Positions 1 to 9,632 of a DNA stretch of 64,000 nt are shown here, in pieces. The DNA lies in NCBI GenBank assembly GCA_963840445.1, contig CAWIZC010000024.1, positions 1 to 64,000 of the forward strand, in the 5' to 3' direction. Under the pieces are notes generated by a model, which was not told the origin of the DNA, did no database searches, and saw only the letters and a program-made list of their open reading frames with translations. The position numbers and the translations under genes are program-made. Origin of the DNA: AWTP1-13 sp963840445 (GTDB taxonomy: Bacteria; Pseudomonadota; Alphaproteobacteria; Rhizobiales; Hyphomicrobiaceae). The stretch's first letter is position 1. The number at the start of each line of letters is the position of its first letter.

Positions 1-2
1 GT

Positions 3-410
3 CAGGACCCTTGGGATGCGTCGAGGCGCGGCCATAGATCGTTTCGTCGACTTCTTGATGGGTGCTTTGTCGCGGCCGTCGGGGCGGATAACCCAGACAA
101 ACAGGAGATCGATCCTCTCCTGATGGGACGGGCTCGTATTCTTGTCGACGACCTTGACCAATGCGCGGCGAGTGCCGATCTCTCGCACGCTCTGCGGGCG
201 GGCACAGTAACACGTGACGATGTTCACGCTGATCTCGCCGCCCTGGCGGCAAGGCAGAAGGCTGGCCGCAACGCTGCCGAAGAACTCGTCATCTTCGATT
301 CATGCGGCAGCGGTGTTCAGGACGTGGCAGTCGCCTGGGGAGCCTACCAGGCCGCGCGGGATTCACGGATGGGAGGCCGGTTCAATCTTTCAGGCAGTCC
401 TCAAGTGTGA
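3..410 (+). CDS. Ornithine cyclodeaminase / mu-crystallin family protein, C-terminal part (cut by window edge)
   Basis: The frame is open from the window edge to a TGA at 408-410. It reads VAAVGADNPDKQEID, then RARILVDDLDQCA, a helix with SHALRAGTVTRDDVHADLAAL, and IFDSCGSGVQDVAVAW. These are the C-terminal NAD-binding segments of the ornithine cyclodeaminase/mu-crystallin family (cytosolic NAD-dependent cyclodeaminases, alanine dehydrogenases or ketimine reductases). About the last 115-135 residues of a roughly 320-residue protein are present. The first 20 codons match poorly, so a base error near 60 is possible. The substrate cannot be decided from this fragment. Confidence 0.8.
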   Translation, partial: QDPWDASRRGHRSFRRLLDGCFVAAVGADNPDKQEIDPLLMGRARILVDDLDQCAASADLSHALRAGTVTRDDVHADLAALAARQKAGRNAAEELVIFDSCGSGVQDVAVAWGAYQAARDSRMGGRFNLSGSPQV

Positions 411-564
411 AGCGCGCGGCTCACCCACGCCGGCGGATAGATTCAATGACTATCCGTTTTAAGCGTAGGTGAATGCGCAGATTGCCCTGCTGCTATCCGC
501 CAGGGCGACGATCCGTCGAACCAGTTCGACCAAATTGTCTCCTCGGCCACCTTCACTCTTGTGG
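411..564. other. Intergenic between convergent genes
   Basis: This is the gap between the cyclodeaminase end and the 3' end of the MATE gene on the other strand. I see no clear terminator hairpin and no supported small gene. Confidence 0.4.
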
Positions 565-1700
565 TTAGATCGAACCATCAGGGTCCCTGACCCGAAGGAC
601 GGTGTACAAGAGCAGCGCTGCGTAAAGAACAAACCCCGCTGCTACGGCTGCACAAAAACCCGAGACGCCGAGGCCAAACCAATACAGGCGGCGAGCCCTG
701 CGCCTGCGCTCACGATCAGGCGCAAGGCATTGGCGGTCATCGCCGCGACGCCGCGGCCGAAGCCTTGACTCACGAAGAACAAGCCGAGGCCGAGCCCAAA
801 GCACAGGTACGCCGGTCCAACAATCCGAAGATACTGCGTACCAATTCGCTCTACTTCGGGATCATTGCTGAACAGGCCCAGCCAAAGGTTCGGTTGCATG
901 GCGACGATCAGCCCGATCGTTCCGCACACGGCTGCGATGGTGATGGCACCGGTCCAGGCGACCTGACGCGCGCGGTGATATTGCTGTGCACCCCAGTTCG
1001 TACCGACCATCGCTACGATCGCGGTACCGAAGCCAAAAGCGATCGGCTGCATGACGTATTCGAGCCGGGCTCCCATAGCGTAGCCGATGGCAGCCTCGGC
1101 GCCGAACTGACCGGCGATCCCTGTCAAAATGACAATGGATAGATTGGTGATTGCCGTGTTGACCAAGCCAGGAACGCCGACCTTGAGAATATCGGCGAAC
1201 AAATCCCATCGAGGGGGTATTCCGCGGAAGTTCAGCCGCACGATGGAGGCAGGGGAGCGCAGATAGCGGATCATGATCAGGCTGCCGAATGCAAAGGGGA
1301 TGACCAATCCCCAGCCTGCGCCTGCGGGACCAAGCGCCGGCAATGGTCCCCAGCCGAAGATCAGCAGGGGCGAGAGCACGATATGAGCAACGACGCAGCC
1401 GACCAGGACGCCCGCGTGCAGGCTCATGTTTCCCGTGCCGCGCACGGCATTACCGAGGAGATTAAGCACCGTGATACAGACCGCGCCACCAAGCGCGACG
1501 TTCGCGTAGGCGAGCGCGTCCGACAGCATTTCGCCGCGTCCCCCCATCCATCCGAAAATGAAGGGAGCAGTCAGCAACATCAGCGAAGAGAAGACCAAAC
1601 CAAGTACGAGCGCCAATAAGAAAGCGTGGAAGACGAGTTCATCGGCGCGGTCGCGCTTGCCAGCACCAAGAGCCCGACTCCGATGTTTGCGGCAGAGACC
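565..1700 (-). pseudogene. MATE-family multidrug/Na+ antiporter, 5'-truncated and frameshifted
   Basis: MATE proteins are 12-helix inner-membrane exporters of about 450 residues. Here the reading runs from GAGKRDRADELVFHAFLLAL near 1690 through repeated hydrophobic helices (GLVNTAITNLSIVILTGIAG; GTAIVAMVGTNWGAQQ; GPAYLCFGLGLGLFFVSQ). Near 690 it must change frame to recover the normal end, YWFGLGVSGFCAAVAAG then VLRVRDPDGSI, with a stop at 565. A second frame change lies near 1685 (RVSAA to ALGAG). The first 100 or so residues are missing and recombinase remnants begin within 110 bp. It is therefore a remnant rather than a sequencing artefact alone. Confidence 0.75.
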
Positions 1701-1808
1701 CGCGTGTCAGCCGAGTCAACATGGAACAGCTGTCTGCGCGCGTCCGACTTTCTCACTCGACTTGCCCCCATAAAAGACCGTAATGGGACAGTAGATAGTA
1801 GGCACCCT

Positions 1809-2439
1809 ATGAAAACCCTGGCAACATCTGCCCACAGCAGCTCCCGTCCAACTCTTGTAAATGGGACAGTACCTCAGCGTCGGCGCCGCAACCGGGATGT
1901 TCGCCCACGCGAGTATCTGACGCCAAAGGAAGTCGAGCGGCTGAAGGCAGCAGCGAAGAAACGCGAGCGACGGTATGGCTTGCGTGACGCTGCGATGATC
2001 CTGGTTGCGTTCCGGCATGGCCTGCGCGTGTCCTTTGCGCGCTGACTTGGGATCGGGTCGATCTCTCGCATGGTCTTCTGCACGTACGTCGCGTCAAGAA
2101 CGGTATCGCGTCCGTGCATCACATCGGCAGCCAGGAGATGCGCGCGTTGCGAGCGCTGAAGCAGGAGCATGCTGCCGCACGGTTTGTGTTCATGACTGAA
2201 CATGGCGCGCCGATGACTCCGGCCGTTTCCGCAAGATGATCGCCCGGCTTGGCATTGCTGCGAAGTTTCAGTTCCGGGTGCATCCGCACATGCTTAGGCA
2301 TGCCTGTGGTTACAAGCTCGCCAATGATGGGCGCGACACACGCGCCTTGCAGCACTATCTCGGCCACAAGAACATCATGCATACCGTGCGCTATACCGAG
2401 CTATCGCCAGAGTGGTTCAAAGATTTTTGGGAGGACTGA
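1809..2439 (+). pseudogene. Tyrosine recombinase (site-specific integrase), two frameshifts
   Basis: The pieces assemble into one short integrase of about 210 residues. They are REYLTPKEVERLKAAAKK and AAMILVAFRHGLRVS (first catalytic Arg), then LTWDRVDLSHGLLHVRRVKN (catalytic Lys), then FQFRVHPHMLRHACGYKLAN (HxxR), then YLGHKNIMHTVRYTELSPEWF (final His and the nucleophilic Tyr). Joining them needs one frame change near 2035 and one near 2222, where GCCGTTTCC should read A-G-F-R. All five catalytic residues survive. It is either an intact gene with two base errors or a recently dead one. It resembles plasmid/transposon-type integrases of Rhizobiales that lack a large N-terminal arm domain. Confidence 0.8.
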
Positions 2440-2707
2440 TGTCGGAGTCGCGTGTCAATACGCACGGGCGCCAGCATCAATCGACCCGCTCCACGCTTTA
2501 TTTCAGGGAGAACAGGGATTTCTGAGCCGCCAACGCATCTTGCCGCCAGTCACTGATGCAGCACGCGGCTGTACGTGCGCGTGCAGCAGGAGGACGGGCA
2601 TCGCATGTGGTCGAGCCCGGTGTATTTGTTCCGGTAGCTTCTGGCCTGTTCTCCATCATCGTGGTGAGGCTTAGGAGCCGGTGGGCGATATCCGATCACG
2701 GACCGGC
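2440..2707. other. Intergenic, no supported gene
   Basis: This lies between the integrase remnant and the 3' end of the solute-binding gene on the other strand. I found no recognisable protein or RNA. Confidence 0.35.
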
Positions 2708-4322
2708 CTACTGATCGAGCCAAACTGCAGTCAGATCGTTGCCGAGATAGTGACTGGGCGTCAGCTGCCAACCCTTGACACGTTTGTTGTGTACGACAAT
2801 ACGCTGCCACCAGAACAGCATGATGTTGTACGCCTGGGAGATCGAGTATTGTTCGAACTCACGCGTCAGTTTCTTGCGCTCAGCTGGGTCAATCGCACGC
2901 TTCTGGCGCTCAAACAGATCGTCGATCCTCGTATCGGGATGTTGCGAGTAGGACATGGGTGATCGCATGGCAGCCGAGACCACGTGAACGTATTGAAGGT
3001 TCGGGTCGTCGCCATGGTCGGTAATGAAATCGATCGCTACGTCGAATTCGCCGCGCCCCAATGCCTCGTAGAACAGTTTGGTCTCAAGCTGCTTGTGCTC
3101 GGCCTGAACGCCAATCTTGCTCCACTGGTCGATCGAGTAGATGCCGGCCGCGGTGTAGGGTTGGCCCACGTTACGATTGAGAAAATTGATCTTGAGATTG
3201 CTGACACCGGCCTCCTGTAGCAGACGTTTAGCCTCCTCACGCGATTTGGCGATGTCGCGGCCGTAGCCGGGAAGGGCTTCGAGCTCGGCGTCGGTGAGAG
3301 CATGCGCGTAGCCCGGCCGAGTGAAGCCGCCGACATATTTCATGAGCGAAATGCGGGCCATGGCGGGGGCGCTGCCCCAGCGATCCATGGCCAGAGTGAG
3401 CGCCTGGCGTACGCGAAGGTCATCGAAAGGCTTCTTGCGGGCATTGATGGTCAACATCAAGCTGGCCGACCACGGCCCTTCGAGCACGACCGCGTTGTCC
3501 TTGAGCTTGTCTACGATCACGTCTCTGTCGGTGGGAGTCAAACCTCGGAACTCAATGTCGAACTGACCGCCAATTATGCCGGTAGCGAGGCCGCTGGACT
3601 TGATGAAATATGCCTTGAAGCCGTCGAGGTACGGCCGGTCAGCATTGAAGTAGCCGTCGAAGCGCTTGCCTTCCCAACTCTGGCCCTTCACGTGCTCCAC
3701 GAAGCTGAACGCGCCCGTTCCCATGATTTTGTCTTCTGGATAACGCGGGTTCTCTTTCAACCTGTCGGCGCTGTAGATGCAGTTCCACGGCGAGGCGAAT
3801 CCGATCCAGCGCCGACGCGTTGGGCTTCGCGAAGCGGAAGACGACGGTATAGGGATCGGGCGTCTCGACGGCGGAGATGTCCTCATAGAGCGCGCGTCGT
3901 GCCGACAGGACGCCGTCCGGCGGATTGATTATGCGATCGTAGGTAGCCTTCACGTCGGCCGAGGTCATTGGCGAACCATCGTGAAACTTCACATTTCGGC
4001 GCAGCCTGAAAGTAAAGGTCAGTCCATCTGGCGTGGACGTCCAGGATTCGGCGACGTCGGGCTCAATCCGCATGTCCTTCCAGTCGCCGACGTATTTGAG
4101 CAAAGTCGAGTAGTGAGGGCCGACGGGGTGCAGGGCACCAAACGTGGTGCTAGCATGACAGTCGTAGTTGGGAGGCTCGGCGACTACAGCGAATTGGAGT
4201 ACTCCACCACGCTTGGCCGCCTCTGCCGGCACGATGCCAGGAACCGCCGCGACGATAAATCCTGCGGCTACGGCGATTTGAGCAATTCGTTGGACGGCAC
4301 GCAGCTCGCCGAGGCGATGCAT
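2708..4322 (-). CDS. ABC transporter substrate-binding protein, family 5 (peptide/opine type), one frameshift
   Basis: This is a periplasmic binding protein of the DppA/OppA family (about 530 residues, normal length). The start is ATG 4322, preceded by GGGAGGA seven bases upstream. A signal peptide ends in a PAEA-type site before KRGGVLQFAVVAEPPNYD. Family landmarks are VAESWTSTPDGLTFTFRLR (near 90), VKFHDGSPMTSADVK, and later MGTGAFSFVEHVKGQSW, VRQALTLAMDR and LLQEAGVSN. Near 3800 the frame changes between PNASALD and IGFASPWNCIYSADRL, with no residues lost. No permease or ATPase gene of the transporter is adjacent, so it is an orphan receptor here. Ligand unknown. Confidence 0.88.
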
Positions 4323-5140
4323 GATGAGTCCTCCCAAAGACGCCGCCGTTCTGTTGGTGGTCGGCGGCAGATGTTATTAGTTCGCCCCGCCATTGTGATT
4401 GACAGGATTGCGTCACACTCTAGCGCACCGCATCGTCATCGAGTGCTTGAAGCGATCCGCAGGGTGCGTGCCTCCCCCCTCGTTTCTTGCTCGAGCATCC
4501 CCCCAAAAAAATCCAAAAACAAGGAAGGAAGATCTGTCAAGGAGGATGAGTGGGAAGATGAGCCTGCATCGCGGCCAGGATCTCGGCCTCCATACCCGCC
4601 TCGTCGGCCGGTCCGTCGCTTACGGCGCCGGTGTCGGATCCTCCTCGATTTGTGAGGTGCTTATTTGCGTGCAGCGCGGCCAGCTCCTACTGACAGCACA
4701 CTCCCCGCCACCATCGCTCATGGCAGGAACTCCCGGTGGCTTGAATGCCCGTTGCGGGTCAGAAGCAGACCTAGTCACTAACCAAGACCGATGTCTGCTT
4801 TGCCATCAAGAGCGGACATGGCGGCGACTGAAGGCGCACGTCTGCCTATGCCAATTTCTGACTCATGCACTGCAACAACAGCCACACGCGGCACATCAGG
4901 TGCTGGGATTCGTCTAGCTGCCGCCTAGAGTCTCCCGGTAGAGCCGTTATTGGTCGCCGTCGCCACTCGGCCATACGAAGGATCGACGAGTTTGGCGAGG
5001 CATTGCAACGTGGCACAGCGAATGTGCTAACTGTTGCAATGACCCGAGGCGATTGTCGGCGGAAATAGGCTCGAGTTCGATGGTACGGTTTCGGCATCCT
5101 CGCAGATGCTGATCGCGGGCACCCGCTCAGGAGGAAATTC
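4323..5140. other. Long intergenic, carries one dispersed palindromic repeat
   Basis: This 818-bp stretch lies between two divergently oriented binding-protein genes. All reading frames look like noise. It holds a copy of the AAGCGGACAT-type repeat (4764-4819). The promoters of both flanking genes must lie here but I cannot place them with confidence. Confidence 0.4.
4764..4819. repeat. Dispersed palindromic repeat, copy 1 (ATGTCYGCTTT family)
   Basis: It contains ATGTCTGCTTT, a short loop and AGCGGACAT. Including the AGAAGC(A/G)GAC box upstream, it aligns over about 60 bp with the copy at 7376-7439. It is hairpin forming. Confidence 0.65.
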
Positions 5141-6154
5141 ATGAGACGAGTGGCACTTGCGCCGATGGTGATCCTGGGACTGATCGCCGGCGGACCTCCG
5201 ACTTCGGCCATTGCACAGGAGTTGAAGGAGATCGCCGTTGCGCAGCAGTTCGGGGCGATTTTCATTCCACTGATGGCCATGGAGAACCTGCAGCTTATCG
5301 AGAAGCAGGCAACGTCCCGCGGGATCGGCGACCTCAAGGTGAACTGGGCAAAGCTTGCAGGCCCGTCGGTGATGGTGGACGCGATATTGTCCGGCAATTT
5401 GCACTTCTCCGCACAGGGTGTCCCCTCGCTCGCTCTGATGTGGGATCGCACGAAGGGTGGCGTCGGTGTGCGGGCCGTCTCGGCGATCACCAATACCGAC
5501 ATCTATCTCAACACGCGCAATCCAAACATTAAGTCGATCCGCGATTTTAGCGAAAAGGATCGCATTGCCGTTCCGTCGGTGAAGGTATCGACGCAGGCCC
5601 TGTTCCTGCAGATTGCAGCCGAAAAGGAGTGGGGGCCCGGCCAGCACACCAAGCTCGACTACATGACCGTTGGGCTTGCGCATCCCGACGCGATGGCGGC
5701 AGTGCTCAACCCAATGGGCGAGGTCAGCGCACATTTCGCCACCTCACCCTTCCACGAGGCAGAGATGAAGGCCGGCCTGAAGACGGTGACGACTGGTTAC
5801 GAGATCATGGGCGGGGAGGTGACCAATCTGGTGTTCGTCACTACGGAGAAATTTCGCACCGCCAACCCGCAGGTCTACAGTGCGGTGGTGGCCGCGCTCG
5901 ATGAGGCGATTGCCTGGACCAACGCCGACAAGCGCCGGGCGGCGAAGCTCTACATGGAGATGACGAAGGAGAAGAAACTAAACGAGGACGACGTGGTAGC
6001 CATAATCTCAGCGCCAGGCTTCGATTTCACCAAGGTACCCAAAAAGACCTTCAAGTTCGCGGACTTCATGCATCGCATCGGCACGCTCAAAACCAAGCCC
6101 GAGAGCTGGAGGGACCTCTACTTCGCTGATGCGCACGAGCTTGGAGGTGACTGA
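5141..6154 (+). CDS. ABC transporter substrate-binding protein, NMT1/SsuA-like
   Basis: This intact 337-residue protein starts at ATG 5141, nine bases after a strong AGGAGGA. Residues 1-25 are a Sec signal peptide ending SAIAQ. The mature part has the NMT1/taurine-sulfonate type binding fold: VAQQFGAIFIPLMAME, then GPSVMVDAILSGNLHFSAQGVPSLALM, VPSVKVSTQALFLQ, and a helical end ALDEAIAWTNADKRRAAKLYMEM. This family feeds ABC importers of nitrate, sulfonates, thiamine precursors or aromatic acids. No permease or ATPase gene is adjacent. A decayed homologue lies at 40680-41130. Confidence 0.88.
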   Translation: MRRVALAPMVILGLIAGGPPTSAIAQELKEIAVAQQFGAIFIPLMAMENLQLIEKQATSRGIGDLKVNWAKLAGPSVMVDAILSGNLHFSAQGVPSLALMWDRTKGGVGVRAVSAITNTDIYLNTRNPNIKSIRDFSEKDRIAVPSVKVSTQALFLQIAAEKEWGPGQHTKLDYMTVGLAHPDAMAAVLNPMGEVSAHFATSPFHEAEMKAGLKTVTTGYEIMGGEVTNLVFVTTEKFRTANPQVYSAVVAALDEAIAWTNADKRRAAKLYMEMTKEKKLNEDDVVAIISAPGFDFTKVPKKTFKFADFMHRIGTLKTKPESWRDLYFADAHELGGD

Positions 6155-6847
6155 CCGATCGTGGCAGCCTGTTGCTGCGACGGCGACGCATGATCCACCG
6201 GCGCTGACGTTGGCCGAGGATGACAGATGCACTTTAGCTTCGCTCCTGATCGCCGAGACGGCGGTCACGACGCCGAACAGGCCGCCAGCAGCAGGTGCCA
6301 TTGTGTGGACGCTCAGTGTACTTCCTCACCGAAGGCGCGCGCATGCTTGGCCGGAGAGGAGTACCGTTAACCTGACTAGGTCGTGAACTCGTAAAGGCGA
6401 AGCGACCGCAGCGAGTTAGGATTTTAGACAGCCTGGAACCCTAGTCCTGTCGTGTCGGCAAAGTCCCCGATAGCAGACGGAACCGCTGCAATGCGAAGTA
6501 GTCGGCTTGGGGCCCATTGCAGCCGAAATCGAAAGTGGTGCCAACAACGTCAGCATTTGCCAGCAACCGACATAGCCTCCACAGCATTCCAAGTTCACCG
6601 TAACACCTGCGAAACATTTCCCGCTCCTCGGCAGTCCGGCGGCCGCCGTTGAGCGCAATGTAGCGGGCGACATCCTTTTGAATGGGCTGCTTGTGGAATC
6701 GCGCCTTGCAAGATGGTGTCCCACAAGCTGAGGCGGGATGCATTCAACGGACACTTGCGGGAGTCGTGGTGCCGAAGGACGATCATCGTCGTTCTCCCGA
6801 CGAGGTCAATGGTTTGGATTGCAGCAGAGGACGTAGACTGAGCTTGC
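6155..6847. other. Intergenic / decayed DNA
   Basis: About 700 bp without a supported gene. One minus-strand reading (6441-6743, with KDVARYIALNGGRRTAEERE) has a protein-like composition but I do not recognise it. The motif TAGGTCGTGAACTCGTAAA near 6378 recurs as AGGGGCGTGAACTCATAAA near 51313. Confidence 0.35.
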
Positions 6848-7330
6848 GCTACGTTGGCGGTTGAGGCCGGCGCACTCGAAGTACGCGAGCACGGCGACGG
6901 TTACCGCCTGTATGTCGATCCCGACCTCGTCAAGCCGCCGCTGAACGTGGTGCGCCTCAGCCTGCACCCGCGTGGCCTGGCGCCGCTGATCGTCAATCTC
7001 GGCGAGTGGCGTAACCATCTGATCGAGCGCCTGCGCCGGCAACACCGCATCACGTGCGATCGTGCTATCGAGGCGCTGCTGAAGGAGGTGTCTGCCTATC
7101 CCGGTGGTCCGCAGCGAAAGCTTGAAGCTGCGAGCCAGCAGGATGCCGTTGTTGTGCCCCTGCGCTTGCGCACACATGGGGGCGTGCTGTCGTTCCTGAG
7201 CACGATCACTGTCTTCGGCACAGCAGTCGATATCTCCCTGTCAGAGCTGTCTCTGGAGGCGTTCTATCCGGCGGACGAGGCGACAGCTGTGGCGCTGCGG
7301 CGAACGTCCGCTCAACATCCTACGAGCTGA
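6848..7330 (+). pseudogene. MmyB-like XRE-family regulator, ligand-binding domain only
   Basis: The reading ALEVREHGDGYRLYVDPDLVKPP, NVVRLSLHPRGLAPLIVNLGEW, ERLRRQ, then VVVPLRLRTHGGVLSFLSTI, FGTAVDISLSELSLEAFYPADEATAVALR is the MmyB-type ligand-binding domain. It sits C-terminal to a Cro/C1 helix-turn-helix in many proteobacterial regulators (about 260-280 residues). Here only about 155 residues remain. The DNA-binding half is absent upstream and no ribosome-binding site precedes the fragment. It is best read as a 5'-deleted remnant. Confidence 0.75.
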
Positions 7331-7375
7331 CGAGGTTTGGTCCGCAGCTCAGTTCCATCTGACGACTGGAGTGGG

Positions 7376-7439
7376 CCAGAAGCGGACATCATCGTGTTGC
7401 AAGAGCTATGTCCGCTTTGCCCTCAAAAGCGGACATAGC
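7376..7439. repeat. Dispersed palindromic repeat, copy 2
   Basis: It contains a perfect 14-bp stem: GCTATGTCCGCTTT at 7405-7418 pairs with AAAGCGGACATAGC at 7426-7439 across a 7-base loop. The element as a whole matches 4764-4819. It lies just after the MmyB remnant and could act as a terminator, but there is no T tract. Confidence 0.7.
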
Positions 7440-7668
7440 CATCGCTAGGCGACTTCGTCCGCCAAATGCCCGTAGCTGAAGTTCAGTCTCACCGGTTCCA
7501 GCTTGCCCAGCGCATAGTTAGTCGGCTCGTTTCCAGGTGACGATGGCCCTCCCACCGCTGGCGGTCCCGCGGCTGCTCCATTATTCGCTCGGAGACAAGA
7601 TTTACAGCGGCACTAGAGGGCTAGGACCATAGTTACGAGTGCGTTCGGGCGGCAGCGCAGCTAACTCT

Positions 7669-8040
7669 TCAACGCGCTAACACCGGTTTCAATCCGGCCT
7701 TCGTGATGACGGTTGTGGCCTCCGTGGACGACAGGAAGCACAGTAGCGCGATTGAGGCGTCCGACTGCCGGGAATTCTTCGGTAGCGCGCCCACGAAAAG
7801 GTCGCCGGCTGAACCTCGGACGGCACAGTGCCGACGAAATCGACGCCCGGGACGTGGATGAGTTCGGGGACTTGCTGAAAAGCAACCTCCGCCTCCCCCC
7901 GACCGACGACTGCAGCGACCAGCTCCCCCCAACGGGGGCCCCGTACCTTGCGCGTCTTGTCTGCGATCTCGTCAGCAATGGCTGAGCTTCGTGAACCCGA
8001 TGGTCGAGAGATAGGTTCCGCTTGAACTGTCCGACACGCG
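7669..8040 (-). pseudogene. ModA-like periplasmic binding protein, C-terminal remnant
   Basis: Reading leftwards: AIADEIADKTRKVRG, GELVAAV, RGEAEVAFQQVPELIHVPGV, DFVGTVPSEVQPATF, then after a frame change near 7800 FVGALPKNSRQSDASIALL, FLSSTEATTVITKAGLKPVL and a stop. This is the second lobe of the molybdate-binding-protein (ModA / SBP_bac_11) family, where VGxLPxELQ and the final GLxP motif are typical. About 110 of 250 residues remain, in at least three frames, so the gene is dead. Confidence 0.7.
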
Positions 8041-8340
8041 ATGGATTTCGCCGCCAGCAGCGCGATAGGCGACTTACCGGAGCTTTTTCGCGTCGTGTTC
8101 GTGATGCGCGAAATCGAGGATATGAGCGTTGGGGAGACTGCCGACTTCCTGGGGCTCCGTCCGGCAACGGTGAAGACCAGATTGCACCGCGCTCGACGGC
8201 TGTTGCGGAAAGCTCTCGACGCGCAACTCGCCTCAACCCTGACCGATGCATTCCCATTCGATGGCTTGCGCTGTGCTCGAATGACGAATGTAATTTTGCA
8301 GCGGTTTGGGTTCTCGCCGCTGTCCGATGAGGCCAAATAA
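8041..8340 (+). pseudogene. ECF RNA polymerase sigma factor, region 4 remnant
   Basis: The 99-residue open frame contains LPELFRVVFVMREIEDMSVG, ETADFLGLRPATVKTRLHRA and RRLLRKALD. This is the sigma-70 region 4 helix-turn-helix that binds the -35 element in ECF sigma factors. Region 2 (the -10 binding part) is absent: upstream in this frame a stop occurs near 8010 and the DNA there belongs to the ModA remnant on the other strand. No anti-sigma gene is adjacent. It is probably a remnant; a free region-4 protein is a less likely alternative. Confidence 0.72.
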
Positions 8341-8408
8341 TTCTGCTGCGTCGGCGCTCGCTTTCGCCGCTTGACTTTCACCGCAGCCAGGACGCTAAGG
8401 AGGTGACT

Positions 8409-8972
8409 ATGCCACGGAATGGTTCCACTTCGATCACAAGACGAAGTGTGGTCGCAGGGCTGACGCTGACCGCCGCCCCGATGGGGGTATTGGCGGGGGC
8501 GGATAACGTGTACGCGCAAACCAAGCAAACCACGCCTGACAAAAGTCTGTACGAGCGGCTGGGCGGCGTCTTCGCCATCGCGGCGGTGGTGGATCACTTC
8601 AGCGACGCCGTCGTGAAGAACCCCATCGTTGGCCAGACGTCCAAGAACCCGCAGTTGCGCGAGTGGCACACCAAGAACCTGGGAAGGCTGCCCGGCCTCA
8701 AGTTCATGCGGACGCTCTGGGTCTGCAACGTCTCGGGGGGCCCCTTCCAGTTCGCTGCCACCAAACCCGGCACGACGCCGCTCGGCCTCGAGGAGGCCCA
8801 CCGGGACCTCCGGATCTCCCCCGCGGAGTTCGACGAGGTCGCAGCGGAGCTCGGCCGAACTCTTGATTACTTCAAGGTCCCGCAGCGCGAGAAGGGTGAA
8901 GTCCTGGCCGCCTTCGCCGCCCACAAAGGCGAGGTCACCGCCGGCTATGCGGCGGCCAATAAGCGCGGCTGA
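8409..8972 (+). CDS. Group 1 truncated haemoglobin with an export signal
   Basis: This is a 187-residue protein. ATG 8409 is chosen over the GTG six bases earlier because AAGGAGG (8397-8403) is ideally spaced for it. Residues 1-37 look like an export signal with a twin arginine (ITRRSVVAGLTLTAAP ... VYAQ), possibly Tat. The rest is a truncated-globin 2-over-2 fold: SLYERLGGVFAIAAVVDHFSD, then KFMRTLWVCNVSGGPFQF, then the proximal-histidine segment LGLEEAHRDLRIS (His about 131). Such globins bind O2 or NO, or do electron transfer. Most are cytosolic, so an exported one is unusual. It lies just downstream of the sigma remnant. Confidence 0.87.
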   Translation: MPRNGSTSITRRSVVAGLTLTAAPMGVLAGADNVYAQTKQTTPDKSLYERLGGVFAIAAVVDHFSDAVVKNPIVGQTSKNPQLREWHTKNLGRLPGLKFMRTLWVCNVSGGPFQFAATKPGTTPLGLEEAHRDLRISPAEFDEVAAELGRTLDYFKVPQREKGEVLAAFAAHKGEVTAGYAAANKRG

Positions 8973-9224
8973 AGCGTTCTGGCTCCTGTCAGACAATCCC
9001 GCCCAGCCCAGGTGGCCGGGAACGGGTGTCTGGCCGGCGAGGAAGCCTACAAAGAGGAAGGTGCTGGCCGAATATGCGGAACTCGAGGAGCGGCTCAAAA
9101 AGAAGGTCACCACTAACGATCGGTGGAAGCGGGCGCCTGCTCGCTCATTGACGAGGCGCATGATCGGCACGATACCTTGACCTGCCGAACGTGCGAAGCA
9201 CGTGCAACCGAGCGGCAGATCCTG

Positions 9225-9413
9225 CTAGGCGCGGTTGCTCATGCCAGCTGCGGGCGGCAACTCGCTGAGACTGCCTCCGTAGTGCGCCCGCTCGGCCTCC
9301 CTCATCGCAAGACGAAGTAGAAGGGCCTGCAGATCGGTCGGAGGAGGAGAGGGAGGCATCAAATCGCGAATGCTGGGCCCAATTGCTTTTAGGAGATCGT
9401 ATTTGTGTTTCAT
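9225..9413 (-). CDS. Small hypothetical protein
   Basis: This 62-residue open frame starts MKHKYDLLKAIGPSIRDLMP and ends with an amphipathic AMREAERAHYGGSLSELP segment. It has protein-like composition and begins in a lower-GC patch. The upstream GGGG is a weak ribosome-binding site. I do not recognise it; it could be a chance frame. Confidence 0.35.
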   Translation of the reverse strand: MKHKYDLLKAIGPSIRDLMPPSPPPTDLQALLLRLAMREAERAHYGGSLSELPPAAGMSNRA

Positions 9414-9567
9414 CGAAAAACCCCGTGTTTAGATAAATAACTTCCCTGCGCTAATGTGGTTCCCAGTTCGGAACAATTTTCTGCAATGTATCAGGGTGTT
9501 ACCTAAAACTTAAACCGCCGCGGCTCTGAATGCCAGGTGGCTATACGGAACCTCCAAAACGACAAAT

Positions 9568-9587
9568 GGGCAGGGTTTCCCCTGCCC
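9568..9587 (-). terminator. Intrinsic-type terminator after the H-NS gene
   Basis: GGGCAGG (9568-9574) and CCTGCCC (9581-9587) form a 7-bp stem with a 6-base loop, 46 bp past the stop codon of the H-NS gene. In the transcribed direction it is followed by ATTTGTCGTTTTGG, a weak T-rich tail. Confidence 0.6.
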
Positions 9588-9632
9588 AAAGTAGCAAAAC
9601 ACGTCCAAATCGCAGCCTATTGCGGCGGGACC

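Noticed and set aside
4399..4917. 172-codon plus-strand frame in the gap between two binding-protein genes
   Set aside because: It has low-quality text and runs through a palindromic repeat, with no recognisable domain.
6441..6743. Minus-strand 100-codon frame with KDVARYIALNGGRRTAEERE
   Set aside because: The composition is plausible but there is no family, no ribosome-binding site and no conserved neighbour.
8041..9170. Long minus-strand open frame over the haemoglobin gene
   Set aside because: It is antisense to a clear gene. Only its downstream end (7669-8040) has a real protein match, the ModA-like remnant.
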